Below, in pieces: positions 55,858-64,000 of a DNA stretch of 64,000 bases; positions within the stretch are counted from its first letter, which is position 1, and each line of letters begins with the position of its first letter. Position numbers and translations under genes: made by a program. Source of the stretch: Collybia mongolica (lineage: Eukaryota > Basidiomycota > Agaricomycetes > Agaricales > Clitocybaceae); NCBI GenBank assembly GCA_013420905.1, contig JAAXNY010000010.1:2666001-2730000 (forward strand), written 5' to 3'. The notes under the pieces were generated by a model, which had not been told where the DNA came from, did not search any database, and saw nothing but the letters and a program-made list of their open reading frames with translations.

Positions 55858-56656
55858 CTTGTATATTGACTCTATCTTGCGCCGTTATGGGCTCCATGAG
55901 CTGAAGCCCGTGTCCACACCCATGGAAACCACCACCCGCCTTTCTTCGTCCCAATCCCCATCCACCACTGCTGAATTCGCACAGATGTGCGACATTCCAT
56001 ATCATGAGGCCGTTGGCTCCCTCATGTACGCATCCCTCGGCACATGCCCGGGTATTTCATTTGCTGTCCAGACGGTCTCCCATTTCGCAACAAAACCTGG
56101 TCCTGCACATTGGGAAGCTGTCAAGCGGATTTTTCGCTACCTGAAGGGCACAGTTAGCTTATGGTTGTCATTCGGATGCGGAAATCACAACTTAACTGGT
56201 TATGCTGACGCCGACGGCAGCATGGCCGAAGACCGTCATGCCATCTCGGGGTATGCCTTCTTGCTTCACGGCGGCGCTGTTTCGTGGAGTGCCAAACGGC
56301 AGGAAATCGTCTCGCTGTCGATGACAGAAAGCGAGTATGTGGCACTTACCCACGCTGCCAAAGAAGCCCTATGGCTTCACTCCCTTATTGCCCAGTTATT
56401 CCCGTCCAACCTCAACCCTACCACGCTATTTTCGGACAATCAGTCTGCCATTGCGCTGGCATGCGATCACCAATTCCACGCTCGCACTAAACACATCGAC
56501 GTTCGTTTTTATTTCATCCGCTGGATTGTTGAACGCGGCTCCCTCCACCTCGTCTATTGCCCTACTGAAGACATGGTGGCTGATACCCTCACCAAAGCCC
56601 TTCCCTCTGCCAAAGTCAAGCACTTTGCATCGCAACTCGGGCTCTTGTCACCTTGA
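55858..56656 (+). pseudogene. Copia RNase H segment
   Basis: The last part of the Copia pol, in frame after removal of Gypsy. It reads YIDSILRRYGL, PYHEAVGSLMYASLGTCPGI, HFATKPGPAHWEAVKRIFRY, GYADADGSMAEDRHAISGYA, SMTESEYVAL, SDNQSAIALACDHQFHARTK, HIDVRFYFIRWIVERG, ending near QLGLLSP. The catalytic residues of Copia RNase H (D in YADAD, E in TESEY, D in FSDNQ) are present. The segment itself is intact. Confidence 0.92.
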
Positions 56657-56663
56657 GGGGGAG

Positions 56664-57043
56664 TGTTGGATTGGCAAGGGTGCCGATGCCCGAACGCCAA
56701 GCCGCGCACAAGGTCATACCATCTGCACGTTACCTTTTCCATTTCATATTTGTACTGTACAACCTTTACCCTCATTCCGTAAAGTCCCTGCTAGTCCCGT
56801 TATCTCCCTATGACCCCTATTCCTTTTCACAGAAATACCCATTAGTTTTCGTCATCTCACCTCAGCTGTTGCCTTTGCTCTCACGTGCACACCTGAGGTG
56901 AATATTCCCCCTTACATTACTTACAGATCTCGTTACTTACTTGAACCAATCCTAGACTGACTCTGTGTCTAGGTAAATATATAAGCTGTTGCCTTTGCTC
57001 TCGCGCGCACACCTGAGACTGACTCCGTGTCTAGATTCTTACA
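56664..57043 (+). repeat. Copia 3' LTR (full length)
   Basis: 380 bp, following the polypurine tract GAGGGGGAG at 56655-56663. It has two 34 bp near-identical repeats beginning AGCTGTTGCC, at 56864-56897 and 56984-57017. A TATA box (TATATAA, 56978-56984) lies just before the second. Followed by the TSD CTTAC. Confidence 0.94.
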
Positions 57044-57048
57044 CTTAC

Positions 57049-57360
57049 ATCTCCAATTTTTGTTAATATGTTCTCAGAGAGTTCAGGAGAGGTCAATATC
57101 ACTCAGAAAAAAGTAAAAGGGCCAGATATAGTGCAGGAAGATGAAGGGGAAGGGCCTAACTGGGGTTGGTAGGGGGGAGGGATTTTTTAACAATTATTAA
57201 CAATTATTAACAGTGTTAATAATGGGGGTGGGCAATGCTTAGTAATTTCGCATACTGATGCAAATAGCCGCTGGTACAACGCTTCTTGATCTTTTACCAC
57301 CACCATCCGACCGTGGGAATTCGTCCCTCCTGCACTAGGTTGTCCCTAAACTACCTAACA
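57049..57360. other. Spacer between Copia and the Tnp2-like element
   Basis: 312 bp containing a short run of TTATTAACAA-type repeats at about 57185-57225. No gene was seen. Confidence 0.5.
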
Positions 57361-57823
57361 CCTCATCCCCAGTGAAAAGCCAGTCGTGCCTGATTGTGCC
57401 TGATTGAGCGAAATTGTGCTCACCGTAAATGGCTCAATTTGGCACAGTCCAGGTCAACACTTAGGTCACTTCTTGAGCCGTTTTGAGCAGGACTGTGCCA
57501 TCTGGGCTGTTCAATTTGACTTCATTTTCGCTCGATTGGTTTCCAAAGCAGTTCAATTTTGCTCAAATTTATTACAATTATAATACTGAGTCTGATACAG
57601 TGTGCACTGAGGTGCACGCGCGCAATAATCGTCCAAAACTAGCATACCCAACAACATGACTGTCGTACAAAAAAGCAATTTCACCTGGACAAGCACAAGT
57701 GTAAGTAGTGGCTAGGGCATAGGAGTAAAAATTACGTGCCTCGTTCTCGTTGTATAACATTGCGTCGCACCTGTAGGCACGTTAGAAGCCATAGTGACAG
57801 TGGGACACAACGATACTCACTGA

Positions 57824-59596
57824 TCATTTCGTCTTGGCCCGTTCAATGAATTCCTGTGCGTCGAAATCAAAATTTAAGGAAATAAAAACGAAGGGTTTGG
57901 AGAACTTACTTTGTCCCCACCTGTTGCGCATAGTGCCACCCAGTGTTTTGTATACTCATCCTCTGTTCCTGTGGGATTTTGCAAGACCCAGTCATGTTTA
58001 CATATACTTCTGCAGGCCACCGCATCAGATATGATTGGACAATGACAAACACGACTTACTTGGCATTATTCCCGTGGCCTGCCTTTGCCTTCTTCGACTT
58101 GGGGGGTCTTGATGGATTAGTGCTGGGGTCTTGTGGAAGTTCTTGTACTCGTGGTGTAGCAGCAGTTGCGGTAGTGGATGCCACAGTGGGTTCTAGGTCA
58201 GCCAAGGGGGAGCCGGTTGTACTGGTGGAGGTGGATGACATAGTTGTAGTGTTCGATGTAGTTTCGGGAGTCATATTGGTCAAGGAAGTCACTTGCGAGA
58301 CTTCTGAAGGCAGGGTGATAAGTTTTGCAGCGGCAGTCGGATTTGAAAATACTGCATCACTAATTCAAGAAAATGTAAGCACAACATAATTTTATATGTT
58401 AACGAGAAACTTACAGGGGACTTTTTTTCTAATCAAAGAATTAAGTTAGTACTACTGATGAGGGCGGTATAGAAATCTTACCAGTAATGGCTTTGGACAC
58501 GGATGCGGGTCCATCGTTTCTTTCACGGGTTCCTGTGGCTCATCAGTCATAAGATTTGCTACCTTCGATTTCTTGCGTTCTGGCATCAGAGACGATACTG
58601 AGGGTGAGCTTCGTTTCAGTAAGCGTGTAGCTGGGGGCTTGTTCTTGACCTTAGCGCTACGACCCACATGTTTTCCATACCAGGAAGAGTAGTTCTCCGT
58701 TGCAATCATGTGCGCCTTCCAGTTGTTCGCGCCATAAGAAAGTTCCGGGAAACGCTCGCACATATGATGCTCGTAGTAGTTGTGCGCCTCGAGGTTTGCT
58801 TGCGCCCATGTAACCGGTGCGATTCCCTTGGTGAGGAGACTCTGCCAGAGGTGCCGAGCATGTTCCCGAATGGCATTGACCTTTTCGCTACTGATGGGAT
58901 CGCCGTCTTCAGTTTTGACATACCAGGTCATGGTTTTTCCCATGCCCTCGGAGGAAGCGAGACCGGTCAACATCTCCTTATTTTTCTTCACCATGATAAA
59001 CATTTTCTTGGTCCAGTATTTGATTTCGGAGTAATTTTTGATGTTGAGAGAAGGAAGAGGAAGCAGTTTAGACAATTTTGATGATGTCCCAGGGGAAGGG
59101 TGTCCAGAGAGGCCTTCTATTGCTCTTCTGAGGCTGTCATTCGATGTCCTGCATTTGAAAACAGGTTAGACTGCATTTGAGGCAACTATATGCATACTGA
59201 ATTTTTCTTCCAAGCCCATCCAATAATCTATCTTCCATCATTTCAAGTCGTTTCTGTAGGTAATGGTTCTGGTTGCTCAGATTATCCATTTTCGCTGTTA
59301 ACTTCATGATCATGCTCCACATGTCGGGTTGGGAGTGAGCTGGAGCATCTGGAAAGAACTTTGTGCCTGGGGTGATTCAGTTGTAATGAAAGGAATCGGG
59401 TAGTACATACATTGAACCCTTCTGATTCCATCATGCTTCCTGCTGGAAATCGGGCCTTGCTTCTCGAAATTCCTTCGCGATCATGATTGTAGCCAGGATT
59501 TGGGGCTTCATTTGGCTGAGAAGCCCACATGTTAGGGAGAAATGAAGAAGATGTTAGAGGACTTGAAGAGACCGGAGAGCTGTGAAATTGTGACAT
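57824..59596 (-). CDS. Accessory protein of the Tnp2-like element
   Basis: A multi-exon minus-strand gene. A probable start at 59596 (MSQFHSSPVSSSPLTSSSFL) gives a serine-rich N-terminus, then a coiled-coil stretch (MKLTAKMDNLSNQNHYLQKR, LEMMEDRL). The main conserved part follows: IKNYSEIKYWTKKMF, GKTMTWYVKTEDG, AIREHARHLWQSL, CERFPELSYGANNWKAHMIA. A basic and Thr/Ser-rich tail ends DWVLQNPTGTEDEYTKHWVA and EFIERAKTK. I recognise this domain only as a hypothetical protein commonly linked to this transposon type in Agaricomycetes. No enzymatic motif is visible. It could be a DNA-binding helper acting with the transposase. Start and some introns are tentative; 59686 is an alternative start. Confidence 0.6.
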
Positions 59597-59759
59597 GGAG
59601 GTGGAAGGAGATATGGAGGGAGAGGAGGAGATGATACAAGTCCAAAGCGCGCTTGCATTGTTTTTTCCCCAAGGTGGAACAAACAAACAAATTTCTCACA
59701 TGGCCAGAATTTCCACCGCACTCAATTCAAGTCGCATCAAAGGGCTATGTATAGTTTAC

Positions 59760-62700
59760 TCAGTTTTTGTCAGGGATATCTTCTACTATACCCGCCATTA
59801 TGCTAACGTCCAATCCAGGTTTTTCAATCACAAAAACACGATCACCCCACTCCTCCCCCAAAATCCTCGTTGAGTGAGGAACAACAGCAACCACAGCCTC
59901 AATATCCTTCATGTTGGTTGCAACCACTGCGGCGTCTCCTTGGTGCCTGCAAGACCACAAAGTACCGGATGATGCGGAAAGTAGATCTGCATCAGGGTGG
60001 CTGTAGAGCGATACCATGGCAAGTGTGCGAGTAATATCAGCAGATATGTCGAAACAGAAGTAGTACCGTACATCGCCAAATTCAGTGTTATTTTTATATC
60101 GAAGCTAGGGTTTGAGTTAATTATCAGTAATTCGGATGAAGCTTTTACCACATACCTTTACCTGACAAGCGGTTCTGATCTTTCCCAATGGCTTGAGACT
60201 TTCCTTCCACAGTGATCGCGCAACTTGCCCGTGGGGTAACATTAATTGAGACCATCGTATGACAGTTGGAACCCAATTATTTGGAATATTCTCGGGCCCA
60301 CATTCTTCATCTGCCTCCAAGAAATCGGTTAGAGCTGCAGATTTGGATTCTGTTATCCCTCGTGCACATGAATCCTTTGCGCGGAGTAATACATAGCCAT
60401 CACCCAAGTTTATACTTCCATAAGGTGAGGTTTCCTCTTTATGAGCTGCTTCATCAAGCTGAGGAAACATGGCCTTTAAACATATGACTTCTGCACGCTC
60501 TACCGCTTGTCATGAAAGATTGGCATAAGGAGTCGAATCCTGCTTGATTTCAGCAGTAAGATTTCCAATGTTCCGCTCCATAGTCCACTGTGATGACGCG
60601 ATACCAGGACCAACGCGGAGTGCTTTGGGTCCAAGATGTGACAAGACATGGATGATTGGCCAAACGAAATGGAGACGATCGGCTCTGCGACAGACATAAA
60701 GGGCCTCGTACTCAGCAACAAATTCAATGAGGTACTGATGGGCTTTGGATAACTGATCTTTTGTTCGAATGCGTCACTGGTAAATCAAGCGCACTCCAGC
60801 GACAAGCTTGCAGTAAGACTTCCAGAATTTGTCAGGTAGAACCCCATAGAATAACCCTGGTCCAAGGCCAAAAATATAAAGCAAAAACTCCCATGCTTTG
60901 TATCCACTGTTGATCTTCTCAGCGGGGTTGCGTGGTGGCCTGTCGAAAGAGCCTGGAAGGTAGGGTGTCGATTGGGCAACATCCAATCCATGCATTTGCC
61001 ACGTATCACCAACTAAAACAGCCCAAGGCCACGACACAATAGAGTCAGAGGTCTTCGAGCATTTGAGCTTGCCTCGCCAAAGACCAATCATGAGATCTGC
61101 TATGTTGAGAACAAGGTGCATGATGTTGCATGGGAACATTGTGGGAATGCCAAGGTATGTTCCATCTGGAAGGCCACTCAGAATACTCGGCTTGCAAATA
61201 CCAGTTTCGCGGCGCAGAAATTCGTACTCGGTCTGATTGCGCGCATTACAAACACATCAGAGGCTGGCCGTATAGTTGACCTTGTCGATAGGGCGTATGA
61301 TATGTGGTGGAATGTCATCATGATCACATCCTGCAATGTGATAATGATCAGGCTTGGATAGGACAGGGTAATGCATCGGGGCACCAGGTTTATGACGACC
61401 TGTGAGCCCACACCAGAGCCGGCATCCGACTTTCCCAGAGTGTCCGACAAGCCCGTTCAAATAAACCATCCCTGGTCCATCTGCCATTGCAAGGACAATA
61501 TACAGCCGTGAGACAACCTTCTTCCGGCGTGAGGCATCCCAGACAGGAAGGCCACCTAACTTGTTGACGGCCGCGACATGATGAAACCCAACAAAATTGA
61601 ATGAATCGACTATCTTGATTTTGTTTGGTCCAGGCATGATGCTTCCAGGAAGAATGTACTGCTTTTTGTACCTGAGAATAGGAGAGAAACTGACGATAAT
61701 CCAAATGGAAATCCAGCAGTCAGAGGCCTTATTTCGGTAGATCTGTGCGCCATCGAAAGAGAACATCAGCACAGTGTCGTGTTTGCCAATATCCTTATTA
61801 TAGACAGCATCGAGGATATCAGTCCCACAGACAATGTCATCCACAAGTTCAATTACTCCGTTTCGTATCTGTTCCTCAAGGAGTTCCGTTGCCCGTGACC
61901 AGAAGTAGTCCATCTCAACTGCAGTTTTGTATGAGTGTTTGAGAGCTTGGATCACCGGTCCTATTGGGATTGTGTAAAACTGCTGACGTGGTGCCTCTGT
62001 TCCTATGTCGAAGCGTGATTCGCCACAACGATGGCACGAGGTCTTGTCAGCAAAAGGTCCTGTATAAGCATGGCAGGAGTTCGGACACATGTCACGGATA
62101 ATCAGGGTGATACCAGTGAGATTTTTGATCTGTCGTTTGAGCTGGTAGAACAAGAAAAGTTCATTATCAGGATTTCTGGTGCGAATTGTTTCGATTGTTG
62201 AGTCGTATAATTTTGCCGAGTTGATACCTCCAAGAAACAAACGCAGGCACATGAAGAGATCAATATCACTCTCCGGGTCCAGCTCCAGAGATTCTTCTGG
62301 CGGATTCAATAGCGTCGCGATAGCTTCGTTTGAGAGGTCACCATTGTCAATTTTCGCATCCTTGAGGGCTTGAATGAATTGCTGCGAAATCTTCACATCC
62401 TCGATACAGCTGTAAGTGTTCGCGGGATCTTCGTCCACACCAGCTTGCTGGTCAATATGAGGTTGATCTCTTTCTTCTTCATTCAACATGTCAAGACTGC
62501 CTGGATCTGGAAGCATTACTTGGGGCTGTAAGAGGCCTATATGCAGGTCATCCATGTCCTGTGAAAAATATGTAAGTTCTCGACACATTGGTAGGAGAAT
62601 AGGGCTTACATTGGCCGAATTCCTGCCAGAATCATCTTCGAACGGTTGCAGAGTTGGTAGATCATTACCTCGGTGGTCGGGAAGCAGTACATTGTTGTCA

Positions 62701-62888
62701 AGCTGCGTTTCAATGTGCGCGGGTAGTCGATTTGATTCTCGTTGTCTTTGGATGGACTCTATGGTGGGGTACTGGTCAGCGTTGTTGCGGCGTGCAATGA
62801 GTGCATGTCTATTAAATGATGATTTCGAGACCTCGCGCAAAGTCTTGCAATATCTCGTGCAGTCACAGAAATACTTCTTGGGTGCCAT
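59760..62888 (-). pseudogene. Tnp2-type transposase with two premature TGA codons
   Basis: Starts MAPKKYFCDCTRYCKTLREV at 62888. A 57-nt segment near 62565-62620 has good GT/AG borders and may be an intron, although it is in frame. The core shows CPNSCHAYTGPFADKTSCHRC and CGESRFD (zinc-ribbon-like Cys), then DTVLMFSFDGAQIYRNKASD (catalytic-type Asp), SIMPGPNKIKIVDSF, VLAMADGPGMVYLNGLVGH, and, further on, RNQTEYEFLRRETGICKPS, MHLVLNIADLMIGLWRG, SFDRPPRNPAEKINSGYKAW, SSQWTMERNIGNL and VIEKPGLDV. TGA at 61257-61259 and at 60774-60776 interrupt an otherwise continuous frame; the second lies where the family has Arg, as expected from CGA to TGA. The copy is therefore probably unable to make full-length transposase. 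Confidence 0.85.
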
Positions 62889-63186
62889 AGGCTCTGTTAG
62901 AGACAGAGTAGGGAGTTGGAGGAGACGGCTATAGCGCTAAGGAAAAACTCAAGCACAGAAGTTTGTGAACAAGTCAAGGGCATGAATTCAATAAACTACT
63001 TGACACAGAGAAGTCAGTTGTATCGATCACATTGAACAAGACATTGAGAAGGTCAGTTGTCAAATGACGTCGAGGAAGTTGTCGTTCAGATGCAAGTTTT
63101 CGATTTTACCCAATTTGGCACGATTGACTACTATTTGGCTAGATCTGGGTCAATTTGGCTCAACGGGCTTTTCACTGGGCCTCATC

Positions 63187-64000
63187 CCTAATCGACATCG
63201 CCTTTCATCAGACCACTCTTTCGGCCTGGGCCACCATCCTTTTACACCATATCCAAATTTTTAACTTATCAGAGCTGATCCTGACTATCTGCAGGGTCAT
63301 CTCATCTTGCCTGTACTGGGGGCTTCACTAATCCGTTCACATCCACCTCATCAACTACCAGGCCACATGAGGACACCACAACTCTAGTACTCTGCTTCGC
63401 GCAGATCCTTAGGGAGCATCACCGCCAACATTCTCGACGATTTATTCGTACTTGCTTAACCACTACACCCAAATACAAAAGGAGGAAGGGGTCTGGCCCC
63501 CAATCAGCTACTGTCCCTGCACAGAGCACACCTCTTGGGGAGAATGCCAGTTTATCGACCAATGGTGGGATTTGGCGGCCTCATTTTGAGGGGAGTCATC
63601 GCTTTGGGAGAGCGGTGTGGAACAGGGGGGAAAGTAATAGGGGGGATTCAGGAGAGGGGGAGCAGGTTTGAGGTATGGGTCATTCATTTAGTTTGGACAT
63701 TTATCTTCGACACTGGGGGGGAGTAATGGGTTTCCAGGGCGCCCTGAAAATACCAGGGGGGGAGTGGAACAGGGTACCAACGTGAAGGGAGGGGACCATG
63801 CCCCGACAAGCAAAGGCAAACCTTTAAGGCGTTGGGAGGTTCAGACATGGTACAGTACAATACCGTTGGACTGCAGGTATCCTCAGTCTAGACCAGTAAT
63901 ATGACCTGGAGAGCAACTTAGTGTACAGCTCCACCCTGATGGCTCATTACAGATTACTTAGTGGTAATAGGTGTCTATGCCTGCATGTAGCTGGGTCAAA
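63187..64000. other. Right-edge flank, no gene seen
   Basis: 814 bp, G-rich in its middle part (63540-63800). No coding frame with recognisable features and no repeat shared with the rest of the window was found. Confidence 0.4.

Larger units (their letters stand above)
42898..57043 (+). mobile_element. Ty1/Copia retrotransposon broken by three later insertions
   Basis: Bounded by LTRs 42898-43157 and 56664-57043 (TGTTGGATTGG to GATTCTTACA) and flanked by the 5 bp TSD CTTAC at 42893-42897 and 57044-57048. The domain order is gag with zinc knuckle, protease, integrase, reverse transcriptase and RNase H, which is the Copia order. Three elements interrupt it: LINE at 44245-45836, LINE at 48263-49508 and Gypsy at 49765-55857. 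Subtracting each insertion plus one TSD copy keeps the Copia reading frame in register at all three junctions. Confidence 0.95.
57368..63179 (-). mobile_element. Tnp2-like DNA transposon, 5.8 kb
   Basis: The inverted terminal sequence CCCAGTGAAAAGCC occurs at 57368-57381 and as GGCTTTTCACTGGG at 63166-63179. Both ends are flanked by the direct repeat CCTCATC (57361-57367 and 63180-63186). The flanking C-run makes the TSD length 7-9 bp. Subterminal copies of CAATTTGGC or close variants occur at both ends (about 57435, 63112, 63151). It encodes two minus-strand genes, an accessory protein and a Tnp2-type transposase. Confidence 0.85.

Noticed and set aside
63535..63726. 63-codon Gly/Arg-rich frame near the right edge
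   Set aside because: It arises from G-rich low-complexity DNA and has no support.
1..64000. CRISPR array, rRNA genes or bacterial operon structure
   Set aside because: None seen; spliced genes, tRNA introns and LTR elements show nuclear fungal DNA.

Overview
The window is genomic DNA of a basidiomycete fungus, almost certainly an Agaricomycete (mushroom-forming class). The genes are intron-dense with roughly 50-60 nt introns and some very small exons. The families present (NOP12, FEN1, DUF6534 membrane proteins, CRN/kinase-like proteins, small secreted Cys-rich proteins, chromoviral Gypsy and Tnp2-like DNA elements) are typical of that group. No organelle, rRNA or CRISPR sequence was seen.

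Layout. 1-4.5 kb: a short repeat array, a divergent pair of intron-bearing tRNA-Ala(UGC) genes, then two convergent housekeeping genes, NOP12 (+) and a conserved fungal protein (-). 4.5-10.4 kb: an AT-rich, gene-poor stretch whose clearest content is a solo LTR carrying a second solo LTR of the same family. 10.4-40.6 kb: the gene-rich part. It holds a GH92 alpha-mannosidase, an F-box relic, a membrane-anchored GH35 beta-galactosidase, two tandem DUF6534 membrane proteins, a CE8 pectin methylesterase, decayed CRN/kinase-like genes, a small secreted Cys-rich protein, FEN1, a third tRNA-Ala(UGC) and a secreted GH35 beta-galactosidase. 40.9-63.2 kb: a block of mobile elements. It has a 1.6 kb TIR element, then a Ty1/Copia element (TSD CTTAC) broken by three later insertions, then a 5.8 kb Tnp2-like DNA transposon. 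The Copia insertions are two oppositely oriented LINE copies with poly(A) and 15-16 bp TSDs, and one intact chromoviral Gypsy element (TSD CTTGT). The last 0.8 kb shows nothing recognisable.

How the genes relate. Four CAZyme genes (GH92, GH35, CE8, GH35) lie within 30 kb and could act on mannosylated and galactose- or pectin-containing polymers. They are on both strands and interleaved with unrelated genes, so co-regulation is only a possibility. NOP12 (ribosome biogenesis) and FEN1 (replication and repair) are core genes. The Copia nest can be unpicked exactly: each insertion removes cleanly, leaves its own target-site duplication, and restores the Copia reading frame across the junction. 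The Gypsy element at the centre has near-identical LTRs, intact gag and pol, a candidate -1 frameshift site, and a primer-binding site complementary to the predicted 5' end of its own RNA. Exon boundaries were assigned by hand from splice consensus and family resemblance, without an alignment tool.
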